DNA of 64,000 nt from Spodoptera frugiperda (GCF_023101765.2 NC_064214.1:2548001-2612000); one strand, 5' to 3'. Numbered from the stretch's first letter, positions 1 through 13,600 are shown. The notes: generated from the sequence alone by a model not told the origin. Numbers and translations are program-made.

Positions 1-291
1 ACTTTTGTAAGAATTCATTCGTTCATAGACGAGTTAGATTGGAGACGAATCTAAGCATGAATACAATGAACATTTCGAGTCTTTAAAACTATTATTTTCA
101 TACCTTCTTTTGTAATTGAAACTCGTTGCTGAGTTCAAGAGGACTTAATTTTATTATCAAAGAAATTAGTTTGCTAGAATCCACTGCTTTAAAGGTCTTC
201 TTCTCAAATAATTGGAAAGAATAATTGATAAGTGGTGACGGTCTTTCTAAGCAATAGAAACGAGAATCAGTTTGACTTTTCTTTTCTTTTG

Positions 292-475
292 AGGGGGAAA
301 AATCATCCAATGTCTTCTCCCACCTTGAGCGAGGCGAAAGGGAGTGTCAGACTCTGACTGACTAAAAACCACCCCGTTCCTACTCCTGCTTTTCGAGCCG
401 GAGTCCCAGTAACCCGCTAGATAGTCCGCAGCTCCGGATCAGGCATCAGCCCTATTGCGCCCCATCTGACTTTTC
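292..475 (-). repeat. Retroelement 3'-end repeat, family R1
   Basis: This GC-richer block shares long near-identical stretches with 3533-3690, 34577-34680, 37248-37395, 47105-47514, 53238-53370 and 54995-55145. Typical words are CCACCCCGTTCCTACTCCTG and CCGCAGCTCCGGATCAGGCA. The copy near 47500 ends in a poly(A) run, so this copy lies on the minus strand. It is probably the truncated 3' end of a non-LTR retrotransposon or a derived SINE; the exact family is unknown. Confidence 0.7.
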
Positions 476-941
476 GTACGGTAATCTATACATGCTAACG
501 TTAACAATAAACAAACATTAATCCCCGAAATTTCTATCAGCATTCTAATACTTTATTTTACCCCCAAAAACGTTAGGAAAGCTAAAACCGCATTCGTAAG
601 CGAAAAAATATTTATGGCGTCCCAAGGTGGCCTTGTGTCTGTCTCCTAACTCCAGTGGCAGATACGCCAGCACGATGCCAAAGGAAAATAAACTTTAAAA
701 TTAATTGAATTATGAAATAAAAGTGAATGGACTCTCAAAGGACGCATTTTCCTGATCATGTCGTTAGACAGAATGACGAAACGTGTCAAATATTTTTGAG
801 GTACAACCTCTTTTGGAATTGTAAGTTGGAGAGAACTAAGGAAGTATGTACAGGGAAATCTGAAAAGGATTCAGTTGGTTTAAGATTGGAAATGTTATAT
901 GTACGAAATATTGTGTTTTTTCTATAAATAGCAACATCACG

Positions 942-1195
942 CCTTTTATCTCCGAATGGGTAGGCAGAGGTGCACATTACGGTAAGTAATTGTAGACCCA
1001 CTTTTTACGATTTGTGTTCTAAGTTTCATGCAATAGAGGGTAAGCCTAATGCCATATACCGGGTTACAGTTCCAGACTCCGTACTACTACACCCACTTTT
1101 CCCCATGTATTCACTAAGTGTAATAGTATGTAATAGGGGGTGAGCCCATTGCCATATACCGGGTACAATTTCAGAACTCCGTGCTGCTACTGAGA
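942..1195 (-). repeat. SINE-1 tail, partly duplicated, minus strand
   Basis: It contains GGGTAGGCAGAGGTGCACAT, then two successive versions of the segment around GCCATATACCGGGT, at about 1050 and 1152. Both match the reverse complement of the 3' half of the full SINE at 20634-20935. The tRNA-like head is absent here. Confidence 0.65.
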
Positions 1196-1699
1196 TTTTT
1201 TTAATAGCTCCTTAATATACATATGAATCATAGCAAAACATAGGTATTGCACCAGTAATTTAAACATAACAAAATATCTATATTTTTATTCGTAGAGTAA
1301 TATATTTCGAACGACATATCAAATACGACACCGCAATGCGGAGTTATATGAAAATTTCAGCAATCGTCGTGTAGTACGACCGCTTTGCCAATTCTTTTTT
1401 TTTATTTCGTTCAAAATCCTCAATATTTCACGTAGAAGATTTAGATTTAGCTTCATTACTTATATCGTGTCGAGAAATGCCGAACGGCTCAAAGGATTTA
1501 AATATTTCGCTTTTGTTTTTCAAAAATATTATCGCATGCTAATATTTTCTCCTTCAGCCGCATATACAAGAGTGAAAAATGTACATCAGTGTATTGCAAA
1601 AAATGAAGTAAGGCACTGAATTTATACGCTAAAATTTCTAAAACAACTAAACACTTTTTGATTCATCAATTGATAAATTAATTCATTTCAAAAACTAGC

Positions 1700-1850
1700 T
1701 TCTGTTTGCGTCTTCGGTCGTCATTGTGGGATAAAAAGTAGCCTATGGTCGAATTGATCCCAGAACTAAATCTATACCTTCAAATTTCATCCCGATCCCA
1801 AGTAACAAACATATACATAAACTTTCACATTTATAATATTAGTAAGATTT
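1700..1850 (+). repeat. Lepidopteran LINE 3'-end-like fragment
   Basis: It has the usual decayed pattern GCGTCTTCGGTCGTC, then GGGATAAAAAGTAGCCTATG, then a tail reading CATTTATAATATTAGTAAGAT. A similar arrangement occurs at 35839-36013. This pattern is common in moth genomes as truncated non-LTR retrotransposon ends. The assignment rests on pattern recognition. Confidence 0.55.
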
Positions 1851-2863
1851 CGGTTTGCCGGAATTGAGCCCATATAACATAGTAGCTAAATACCTAGTTA
1901 CATAATAATTTCTACCTATGAAACATTCAAGGCTTTTTCTTTTAACAGACTCACACACTCTAGGGACTGAGCGTCTTTTCATACATTTTATATGCCAAAG
2001 CGAAAAGTGAAATATGGGAAACGTTATCATAAATTGTATTGAAACGTAGGAACATGTTATATTAATATTTCACCGCATCATTTTAACTATATATTATTAT
2101 GATTAAACGTTTTATTGCTTTATTATTCGAATATTTAAATTTTATTGCGAATAATGGGTTTAAATATGAATAATTTGAATTCACTGAGTAATATATTTGC
2201 GGGCTATTAATTTACCTATCTACTTTTCATCAGTTATTTAAAAATATTTCTGCTTATTGTCGTGAATATCAAAAAAAGTGATATACAATTTTAAAATTCA
2301 AAATATGTTTCGATATTCGAATTCAATTCTACAAAGTAATCGATCAACACTCAAATATTGGTTACAATTTAAATTTGAATTCTAAAAAAAATATATAAAT
2401 ATTATTTTGTCAAAGGTTTTTTAGATTCACCTACATACGAGTTCATACGTGCATTTGGCACAACTATTACTTTGCACGAGTACCCACTAGCGGGTCACTG
2501 GTCACTTCAAGCTCCGATTATTTCAAAACACATTTAAAACTGACTGAATCCACATCGATTGAATCGTAAATTGACATCATTAGTGTTTTTAAAAGATTTT
2601 TCGGCAATGTCGAGGAATGAAATTCGAAAAATAATATTAAAACTCCTTGATTGAGGGAAATATTTCGCGCCGATGAACCGGCTTGCGAAAAATATGTTTG
2701 CATTTTTTTTTGTTTCGAAGCCAAACGGATTCCGTTGTCATTTTTAATGCAGATATTTTATTTTAAATTTTAAAAGTTATTTAACTTAACATTTTCAGCT
2801 CTACTGCATTATTTCAAATAAATACTTTTCAAATATTTCGTGGTGGTCTCGTTATTTTATATT

Positions 2864-3020
2864 TGTAAACGGGCTACATAGTTATGTAGCCCGTTTACAC
2901 CCGTTTACTAAGTTTAGTATCAGTGGAAACCTGTGGTGGAAACGGTCATATACTTTTACAGCTTACCAATATATCCTCGCAGCATAGCTACATAACACAT
3001 CTCTGGTGGAAAAGCACTCT
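2864..3020. repeat. MITE-B remnant with perfect palindrome
   Basis: It begins with a perfect inverted palindrome of 17-bp arms (2864-2880 and 2883-2899, 2-nt spacer). It continues with sequence shared with 48932-49215, including GTATCAGTGGAAAC and the end CATCTCTGGTGGAAAAGCAC. The left terminal repeat is missing or replaced by the palindrome. Confidence 0.6.
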
Positions 3021-3532
3021 AATAACTGTAAAAACATAGTAAATACAAGAAAACAAAAAAAACGTTCCTATCATATTTTAATTTAAATAAATGTAGTCTT
3101 ATATAAAAATTCATTTAAATACAAGCAAAAAATTAAACAAAAAATGAATAGTCAGAAGTATTGTATTGTTGATATCACTATCACAGTTCATATTTCCAGT
3201 CTATTGCTTTGCATACCTATAATCTATTGTCAGACTTTTAATAATCTCGATCAACTTGCTCTGCGATATTTATTAAAAAGTTTTAAAATAAAATAAAAAT
3301 GGAATAAAACAATATAACATCTGGCATTAATGAAAAGTTTTATATAATAAATAATAATTTCAATGAACGAATGGATTCATTCGTTGAATAAAAGAATTCA
3401 TTCATGAGGAAAAGTTATTAGTATTACCTAATTCGTTTTTCTGCATTTACTTTCTACTACTTTATTTTAGTTACAATATTGACTATTGATCTTACTTAAC
3501 AATATTACAAATGCGAAAGTTTGTGGATGCGG

Positions 3533-3690
3533 AGCTGCGGACTACCTAGCGGGTTTACTGAGGCTCCGGGTAGAAGAGCAGGAGCAGGAACGGGGTGGTT
3601 TTTAATCAGTAAAAGTCTGACACTCCCTCTCGTCTTGCCCAAGTAGGCCTACTTGCGTTGGATGATTTGCCACCCTTAAAAAAACGTGGC
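3533..3690 (+). repeat. Retroelement 3'-end repeat, family R1
   Basis: The plus-strand copy runs from GCGGAGCTGCGGACTACC through GGAACGGGGTGGTTTTTAAT to GGATGATTTGCCACCCTTAA and an A-rich end. It is inverted relative to the copy at 292-475. Confidence 0.7.
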
Positions 3691-4438
3691 TCAACAGACC
3701 CGTTTCAAATCAAATTCGTGATAGTACGTATATTAATGTTTTGTAAAATATTTTACTTTGTTTCAAATACCCAAATAGTCTTCATAAAGGTAAATTAAAC
3801 AAACAAACTCAAATTGAGCCCGGCCTTGGCAAAACGCAGTGGTCTTGTAAAATATTTCACTCTGCATTTTGAATTGAAATCGGGTTATTATTGTAATGAA
3901 GCTAAGAAATTAACTTAATGCGTTCATTTACTTTTATTAGGCAGTGGGAACGCTTATCTTTTGCCATCAATATCAAACTGGACTGTGGTTGGGAAAATTA
4001 GTTTGTATTGTTTTAGATTTTATCTTTGGTGCATTCAGTTTTAATTGTTAAAAGAAAAAGGAACGAAATTAGTCGTTGATCACGTTTTTCTACAACAACG
4101 ATAACGTGTCTGAACGTTTCTAAATATATAAACGTGCCTAAATATGTTAAGTTGTAATTTAGAAATTAAACAACTTAGTATGTGGAGGTCTCTCCTTCAT
4201 GAGTTGACCCGGTGAAAATGGGAACCGCGTACCGCGACCCGCAGGAAAAACCATGCTCATTGCCCCCTACTAAATTTGGTTTCTAATTCTCCTCCTTTCT
4301 CGTCTATTGACTACAAGAATGTTTTGTCTGTTTGTGTGTTTTTGAAATTATGACTTTGACTTAAAAAATATTTTAAACCAATCTTCCTACAAATATCCAT
4401 GTATCAGTCTGTTTTACAATTTTCTCTTTCTTCCCCAG

Positions 4439-4619
4439 ATATTCGAGGACCACTACCATTTCCACCACAATGCTATAGTGAAGCGGTCGATCACACCGGC
4501 GCACGAGCATCATGGCAAGCTAGAGGGAGACAACCGAGTCAGATGGGCGAGACAACAACGTGCCCTCTCAAGAAAGAAGAGAGATTTTCAAACTATTCCA
4601 GATTCATATCATTCTATAG
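4439..4619 (+). CDS. Fur1: Fur1 exon a: propeptide end and activation site
   Basis: Acceptor TTTCTCTTTCTTCCCCAG precedes it and donor ATAG|GTATGT follows; it starts in phase 0 and ends in phase 1. It encodes the C-terminal two thirds of the inhibitory propeptide. A His-rich stretch HYHFHH (residues 5-10) is followed by VKR|S (14-17), the position of furin's internal second cleavage site, and by RKKR|D (45-49), the autocatalytic activation site. The distance between the two Arg residues is 32, as in human furin. His10 aligns with human His69, the known pH sensor. The P6 Arg of the human internal site is replaced by Asn. Confidence 0.9.
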
Positions 4620-7600
4620 GTATGTTATTTATTTTTCATTTCAGGATATTCACTGATCGATATTATTATTGTGATCCCGTGACTATAAGTAAGCAGAGTC
4701 AACATCTGGGTCTCAGTTCTCAAATTGAAATACTTAATCAAGTTTTTTACCGTACTTGCTATAATGACTTATTCGATAATAAAAATAAAAAGGTAAAAAC
4801 AGATTTTACTCTTAAACAAATCTATTTGCAAATCGTTAAAAACAATAAAATAAACATAGACATCATCATTACCTTAACCGACACACTATCCCAGATTCGC
4901 AAAACGAGCAGCGAAGCGTGCGACTTGTCGTGACGTTTATTTTTTGTCGCAGCTAAAACAACGCCATCCGATGCGCAAGCGTCGGCCGCGCCTGCGCCGT
5001 CAGCGGCGTCGAAGCGCGACACTAATTCGAAGCGAGAGCTCCAACCGTCACGGGTGAAGGGACGGCCAAGAGCTGCAGACTCCAAGTTTCAACTCAACGA
5101 CCCAAAGTGGCCTCATATGTGGTATCTAGTAAGTATAACATGGTTATTGTACATAGAAGAATTGTAATAAATAAATCTCTCGATCGATTTCGATTAAGGT
5201 GGCCAGTCTGTCTAACTAGACTAGCCTACTACGCAGGAGATATTATAGTGCACAAGTGTGTGTGCAAACACAGGTGCACTTTCTGTTTCTCACTCTCTGA
5301 GCCCAATAGGACGGTAGATCGACGCGATCGGAGAGAGAACAGGCGCAGGACCAATGGCTTTACGTGCTTTCCGAGGCACGGGGTGAAACTCCATCGAACT
5401 TGACTCTGGTCTTATAATGGTTATTTTACTCCAAAGCCATAAACACATTTTGGCCGGCGCGGAGATTGTACTCGCAATGCGTTGCTTTACCGCCGGTCAC
5501 CCAAGCACTGTGCCAACCGAGCACCATCGAGAAGAATTGTAATATACGAGTAAAAGTCTAGAAATTAAATAACAGTCTTATCAGTATATGAGTCAGTCAT
5601 CACTTCCACATTTGAATCAGTAAACCAAAAACCCTACAATAATTAGCTTGACGCAAAGTAGCCCTGAGTATAGTGTCTACTCATCTGCAGCTAATTTTAC
5701 AACCGAACAAACAACGTGGCATTCGTATTCTATGTATAAAATGAGGCCATTCACCTAATTATCTGTGCCATGTCAATCAATCACTATATTTCACCAGAGT
5801 GTATATTTCATCAGAGCCCTTAGTATGAGTTTGCGTTACGTTTCAATGAGAGTGCGTTCGGCGCTCTGATTGGCTGGTTCAAATAAACCAACCAATCAGA
5901 GCGCCGAACGCGTTCTCGTTTCGATTACTTTAAACGTAAAGCAAACTCGTACTAAGGGTACAAAGCCCTTTAGATCTAATACTTTCACGCTTCCTTCAAA
6001 GTATTGCTATAATTATATTCACAGTTATAAAAGCTTGCCACTTTAGTCTGAGTGCCAAGCCCAGCACTGACCTTGAAGAGTGGCAATCTGATTAAGTATG
6101 GCCTCTTAGTTTTATAGTACCTACGTCTTCACTAGAACCTAAGTAATGGAAAATGAAATAGGAAAATCTAGAAATTCTCTTATGGTTATACTGTCTGGAA
6201 TTGTCCTTGTTACTTGGCAATGTTTTGGTGTTATGTTTAACATGTGCACTTTTACGTAACTGACAAGGAATATTAAGTTTGCCGCTCCTTTTACAATCAT
6301 AGCACTTATTGGAAAAATTGTAAAGCAAAAGTTGAATTGAAGATTGTTCTAAATAATGTCAAATTTTTCTCAGTTAAAATCTCCTACTACCGCACTCAGT
6401 GACGTTTAATAATTACAAACTATTCGTTAGTAATATAGTAGTAATTTTGTTCTGAAAACAATTGCTAAGGTCGGTGTCTGTTACTACGTCAGTAAAAAGT
6501 TTAAGTAAATGTTCAAAAATATTTGTTGAACACAGGTATCTAAACTATCTAAAACTACTTGGAAGTTCATTAAGCGATGAAAGTTAATTTAAAGTATAAA
6601 AGGCCCTTTATTTACTCATAGGATAGCTTATACTTTTAGCTTATTAAAACTTTGTTGGCTCAACAAATTAGTATTTGGAATTAATTAGAGTAGGAAAGAT
6701 GAATTGTATTTTAGCAGGGAATAATTACTCCATAATTATCTTTTATTTTCTTATAATTATTAGCTCGATGAGGAAAATATAAGCTTTTTTTTATGGGATG
6801 AGTAGGTTTTGGCTAGTTTTGACTGCGCCAGAAGGATTATGTTTTGATTAATGAATTATTGGGTCTATTTCCAAACATCGTGATCTTTTATTATATTGAC
6901 TAGTATTGATTTCATTAATCCGGCTATCAACTGATGACAAATGGTAAAACGTAAAAGTCGGTGTACATAGTACAGTGACATTACGTGTCGATAAATGTGC
7001 ACCATCTGCCTCATATTCCCTTCGACACGTGACCATACTTTACAATCCGACAATCTCTCCATCACCAGAAGCTGATTATACTATGGAGTATAAATACGAC
7101 GGTTAATAAAAATATCGGTGTAATATTCACACACATATAAGTGAGTAACAAAGTAAAGAACAAACTCCTAATGAGTACTGGTGTCGCCATGATTGCGAAG
7201 GTGATATTCAATTAGAAACCGGAATATTGTCGGGAAAATTATATCAAAGAGTTGTAAAGTTACACTGTGTACGTTACGGTTCGCATCGTTTTTGTTTTTC
7301 TTTGCCAAGAAGAGAGAAGTTTAATTTTCTTCGAGTTTGTATTCCTATAACAGTCTCCTTAAATATTGACGGAGTCGAAGCCAAAAATTTGAGTTTTATT
7401 AAGATATTGAGGAAAATTTGCCTAATTCTTACATAAAATCTTCTCTAACTCCCTTAATGAGGGTCGAAATGTTTTTGATTTCGTATCTCTATATACATTC
7501 TTGCCTATTACGAGGTTCTCAAGTGAATTAATTTGTATTACATCTGTTGTATAAAGCGTTGACCTCAAATTTGTGTTCAATACTTTTATAAAATTTCCTG

Positions 7601-10600
7601 TTGTGTGCCATTTTTTTTATTGAAATGTATGTGCGTCCCTATTAGATGATTACTTAGAGACACCAGTATCTAGTGACGATTGCTGGAAATTACTAACTAG
7701 AAGTTTTTGAAATCATTGGCGGTATTTTCGAACCGATGCGACTTTCAAACCGACAAGAAAAGAATCTACTCCTTTTTAAAAGGCCGGCAACGCACCTTTG
7801 ACTCTTCTGGTGAAGCATTAGATGATCCGTCTGTTCGTTTGCCCCTATTCAATAAAACAAATCTAGGTTTCAATAACCGAATAAAGATATTTATACAATT
7901 TATTAGACGATTTCTGTCTAAACGTCCATGGAAAAATAGACCCAATTTTACGTATGAATCCACACATTGCCTTTTCAATTTGTATCGACAAATTGGAAAA
8001 GTCAATTCTGACCACAAAAACACGTTAATACACAGTACACACACACACACACACACACATTCGTCAATCATTTAACAGAAGTAATTTCAATTTAGAATCT
8101 GTTTGCTTTGTTCACTTGTATTTTTCGGTCGGTCAAAAATATTTGATATATAAAAACCAATTTCGTTTAGATACATACAGAGATGTACTGGGGATTTAAG
8201 GGGCCTAAACTGATACAAACTTACCTCTTTAATCAAACCCTCAAATCATCAAATAGTGTCTTGGTAAATACTTAAACGATTTTGTTAAACTAACAAAAGT
8301 TATTCTTATGAATGAATGAAAAAATCTTAAGAATATAAATAAAGGACAAATTGGATTTTTATTTTAATTTTAAAATATATAATAGCATCTGCTTTGAAGT
8401 TTGGCTTCTCATATCTACAGGCCCATGGGGTTACAACCCCAAAAAGCATGTAAATTCGTCCCTGTGTATATCAGTGAAACGATCCGTCAATACAAATTTC
8501 CAGTGGTCGCGTCGCGTCGGCGTTGCGCCTGATATTACTTCGTTTTCATTTGGCCTGCCTCTGTTGCAAATACATTTCAACAAATTCGTTTTACTAACAA
8601 TTTTGTAAATTAAAAAATCTTCGCTGATGGCTGCCGGTTGAGTAATTGGTTTTACCCGCGCGTCTCATTTTTGTGATACATTTCACGATTTTACGGCCAC
8701 CGAAGATTAAGTGGGTCATTGGTTTTTATTTTATTACTTCTTGTTTGTAGGCATTACTGCCAAATACTTTCATAAATCATCTACTAAATGATTATAGATG
8801 TAGGTACGAGTATTTTGTAAATATTTATGTTTGTGTTTGTGAACGTATATTTCTTTTGCAGAATTTTAGATTTGTTTTTATGTTAACAGAATCGCGGAGG
8901 TGGTTTGGATATGAACGTGATACCAGCGTGGCGGGAAGGTATCACTGGCCGAGGGGTGGTGGTGACCATCCTTGACGACGGCCTTGAGACTGACCATCCG
9001 GATTTAGTAGCGAATTATGTGAGTACAAAGGCTTTAATTTGTCCTCCTAATGATGAGAGAGCAAAGTGACTGTAGGTATTAGTCTCGAGTTTATCCCATA
9101 AAGAACGTAGATACACGTGTATGTCCATTGCTTTTGATCAAAATACAAACTCGTAAGAAGTTGATCAGTTTTCCTCGTAAAACACGTCGCAGAATACGTC
9201 TCTTACGACATTTCAAATGAATTCCTTTGAAATTGTCTCATTGCATGTTTTATGACGATGCTTTTGTGTCTTGTGCTATCTAATCTTTGGTGGGATGTAA
9301 GAGGCAATCCACGTATCGTGATTTACAAGGAAAATTTTGAAAAAAAAAACAGTGGATGAAATCGGAACGCGAACGGAGTAAAATGTGGGGGATCCGCGCT
9401 TTCGCGATAAAGGGACCGTAGAGTGACATCTGTGCTTCGAACAAAAGCTTCGGAGTTTCAAATTACACGATTCATCTCGCCCGGTGCGGCTTTAATTTCA
9501 CTGTTGGCGTTTGCGAAAAAAAAAAAAAATGGGTAATTGGGTCGCGGTTGTACTGGGGCGACTATTTCGCGACGACCGTGACAACTTCGCGTTGTATTGG
9601 GATTAGGAGACAACAGCATATCAAGGTATACTAAACTCTCAAACTCTTTAATCCATTTACAACTTCATTGCGAAAAGATAAGGTTGAATATCTATTACAG
9701 AATTCTAATATGTAGATTAGTATACCTTGATGTGCAGCGTGCATTATTTGATGCACAGTTCAGGTAAATTCAATTGCAGGCTTAATCGGTTCAAGTATGT
9801 ACAATTACATGATGTTAATATGTATTGAATTTATAATGAACTATAATCTTAGGATTTGGACTACCTATATTGGATTTGGCAATTTAAGCTGTTAATTGGC
9901 ACATGAATTTGTAATCATGTAATTTTGTAACTAGATTCAATTTGTAGTTCTATATATTTAATTATAGTTTAGTTAGTTGTTTAAGTAGGTTTGATTATTA
10001 AACTTACTTTTAGGGGGTCAATACCCTTAGTATGAGTTTGCTTTACGTTTAAAGTATTTGGCACTCTAATTGGTTAGTTTATTCGAGTCGGTCAATCAGA
10101 GTATCTAATACGCTCAAAATTATACCAAACGACTGGTTTAACTATATGTATGTACTGTTATTGTAAAAATGTATCAAAATAAAATATTTAACTAGTAACC
10201 TCCATAACGTATTAGAGGAAATATGGTCACTAATGATACTATTGATATTATTGAACAACTTGCTAATCTTCTTCTTTGTTTTGTTTCCACCAGGACCCAA
10301 TGGCGTCCTATGACGTCAACTCCCATGACTCAGATCCTCAGCCAAGGTATGATATGATCGACTCCAACCGCCATGGAACCAGGTGTGCTGGTGAAGTGGC
10401 TGCCACTGCCAACAACTCCTTATGTGCTGTGGGTGTAGCTTATGGGGCTAGTGTTGGAGGTAAGGAATTTTCTACTTGTTTTTTAACTAGCTACTTCCGC
10501 GCAGTTTCACCCGCTCTGCTCGGCTCTTATTGGTCATAGCGTGATGTTTAATAGCCTATAGCCTTCCTCGATAAATGCACTATCCAACACAAAAAGATTT

Positions 10601-13600
10601 TTTCAAATCGGACCAGTAGTTCCGGAGATTAGCGTGTTCAAACAAACAAACAAACAAACAATCAAACAAACTCTTCAGCTTTATAATATTATATATTATA
10701 TATTATATTATATATTATATTATATATTATTAGTATATTAGTATAGATTAGGTTGAGGTTTTTTGTAAAATCGGGATGCAAATAAGAACATGGATCACCT
10801 GATGGTAAGCAATCGGCGCTGTATGTAGCTGTGGATGTGTATAAACCTAATCAGACTAAGCCATATTCATACTAAACATTTGTTAAAATATTTCAACGCA
10901 GACTGGTTTGATGGACAACCCATATATTATAAACATCATTGCCGCCTATCACATAAAAAAGGAAAACAAAGTTTCCAGCAGCACTCTTGCCTTTCATGGA
11001 TCAACTGGCTAAGCAAATGTTTACATGAACGGTTTTTACCGACTTCACAAAAAGGAGGAGCTATGTTCGGCTTTTGTATATGTTTGTTCATCGAATACTC
11101 CGTCAATTGTCGACGGATTTTCAAAATTCTTTTTTTGTTCGAAAGTAGATAGTTCTGAGGTGGTCCCATTGTAGTTAGGATCTGATGATGGAATCTTAGA
11201 GAAATCGAGGGAACTCCTCAAATATTATACTATATAGTGAGTATATTCATCTAGGATTGAAGCATTTACATCAAAAAGTAACCTTTGAAGAGAACTTATG
11301 AAGAAGACCAGAATTGGCCATGGAACTTCATTCACATAGAAATCACATAAAGTTAATTAATACTCCGTCAATTGTCGACGGAAACGAAAGTAGATAGTTC
11401 TGAGGTGGTCCCATCACCAAGTTAGGATCTGATGATGGAATCTTAGAGAAATCGAGGGAACTCCTCAAATATTTACTATATAGTATTTTGGTATATTCAT
11501 CTAGAATGAAGCACAGTCAAAAAGTAACCTTTGAAGAGGTGGAACTGATGAAGAAGACCAGAAATGGCCAATGGAACTTCTTCACATAGAAATCACAATA
11601 AAGTTAATTAATGACTGTGACAATACAAGTTAAAGTAGTTATTGAGATAGAGAATTTTAACCGACTTTTTTAGTTGCGATACTGATATCGCAACTAAAAG
11701 TGTGAAATAAAATACTTTTTACAAAAAAATAAACCGACTTCACTAAAAAAGTTGAAAATAACTTTAATTTTCGGTATAGCAAACAAATAATACCGAGAAA
11801 CACCATCCGAAATTAAAGTTATTTTCAACTTTTTTAGTAAGTCGGTTTATTTTTTTGTAAAAAGTATTTTAGTTATTCTGATTAGTTTTATCTGTCATCT
11901 CTTTTGTTCTATGCAGTCGAAATTCATGAAAATGAAATCTGTGAGTGAATTAAAAAAATATTATAGTGCAGTGTGACTTTGATGCAAGTTTGACATAAAT
12001 TTATCAAATGTCAATGTTAAACCTTGACTTTGATGTTAGTATTGACTTTTCTATTCACTCGTTCGGCTAGAGTTTAAATATCATTTATTGAACTGTCTAT
12101 CCTTCTAATAAAATTTATTAAAATCAGATTTATGTTTGATATTTATTGATTTATAGGGTAGTATGTCTAGGTAATAATCACAAAAAGAAAAACGTCTACA
12201 TATTTATATTCATATGTTCTTTGTAGCTTAGAAAAAAAATGTATATCATCCCAAAGAAATAAACAGAAATACATGTATAAAAACTTGATAGTTCTTTACA
12301 GAATTTATGTTCGAGTCGTAAACCATTGTTCAAATGTTCAGTCTGACTAAACATATTCAATGCGCAAGAAATATTTACTAAGATATATGGACTGAATGTC
12401 TAGATTTACTGATTATACTTTTATTTTGCTTATTTAGGATAATACGAGACTAGGATTAGGCTCCTTGCTTTACTTGGTAATTTATCTAAAAGAGACTAGA
12501 AATACTAAATAATATGGAGATATTTATTAACTTTATTTAACCACATAGTTCCCGATTCGCGGGATCTCTTCAAAAATGAGATGTGGAAGATATTCCAGGG
12601 TACTTTAAAAATCAACATAATGAGCTCTGCGTTTGAATTTAATAGATGTATACTCACTTAGGGCATTGAAAAAATAGTTTAAAAACACTTAAACTAACTT
12701 GTTGCTACGAATTACGAATTTATAACAATTAAAAAAGAAACTATATTACAACCTATCCTAATGCTATAATAACCAAGCTTCTAAATAATTTAAAAGAAAC
12801 GATTAAATCTAATCTAATTAATTTATAAATCTGACTTACAATTTTATTCTAACTACAGTAACTACTAATAATCGATATCAAACTATGTAGTTTAACCAAA
12901 AAACCAGGAAAACCCAACAAATAAACTTTTATGACAAATACAACGAAACCAATTTCTATACGAAACAGCAGGACCACTACAGACAAATAATCATACGTGA
13001 TAATACAAATACGATGTACCGAAGCGCTCGGCCGATACCCAACCAAATGAATGTAACGAAAAACGCCATCTATCGAGGATAAAGACAACTTATTATTTAT
13101 TTATACTCCGTCGGGCATTTTCTTTGTGTAAAAGTTTAATTATATTGATATTATTTTTTGCATACCTTTTTACTATTTATTTACTTTTTTTCGATGAATT
13201 AAAACAATAACAAACCGAAGTCGTGTAACGATGACATAGAATTATCTATACTCCGTTAGAGCATTCGTTCTTTGTACTAAATGTTTTATTATATTGTATT
13301 ATTTTTTTCATACCTTTTTACTATTTATGTACTTTTTTGATGAATTAAAAATAACATGAACCGAATTGTAAATCGACATAGAATTATTTATAAATAATTT
13401 ATTTCTTATTTTTATTTATTGAAATAAAAATATATCTATGTCCTTTCTACTGTTCTAAACTATATCTGTACCAAATTTCACAAAATCCGTCAAATAAAGA
13501 TTAATGGTAAGCATAGAATGTTCGACGTGATTCTTTATTTGACATAACTATGTTATTTATGAACCGATTGACATGAAACAAACACTAAATGTAAATTTAA

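Larger units (their letters stand above)
1..4438. other. Upstream flank or intron, no exon recognised
   Basis: AT-rich sequence with scattered repeats listed separately. The first recognisable exon is preceded by a splice acceptor at 4437-4438, so transcript sequence must exist upstream. I looked for a signal peptide and the N-terminal propeptide and saw nothing convincing. They probably lie before position 1, but a small exon hidden here cannot be excluded. Confidence 0.6.
5129..8889 (+). other. Intron b/c
   Basis: A 3.76-kb AT-rich intron. It holds a MITE-A at 5817-5958, a decayed SINE tail at 6940-7035, a retroelement fragment at 7770-7850 and a CA microsatellite. The GC-richer stretch 5250-5530 also looks like a repeat, possibly a decayed tRNA-like element, but I could not assign it. 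No exon was seen. Confidence 0.7.
9019..10293 (+). other. Intron c/d
   Basis: A 1.28-kb intron holding a short inverted-repeat element (9620-9731) and a truncated MITE-A (10023-10115). Nothing else recognised. Confidence 0.75.

Noticed and set aside
7707..8075. 122-codon open frame
   Set aside because: It spans a dispersed retroelement fragment and ends in a CA microsatellite (His-Thr repeat).
12849..13088. 79-codon hydrophobic minus-strand open frame
   Set aside because: Hydrophobicity follows from AT-rich codons; it has no start context or conserved motif and lies among tandem repeats.
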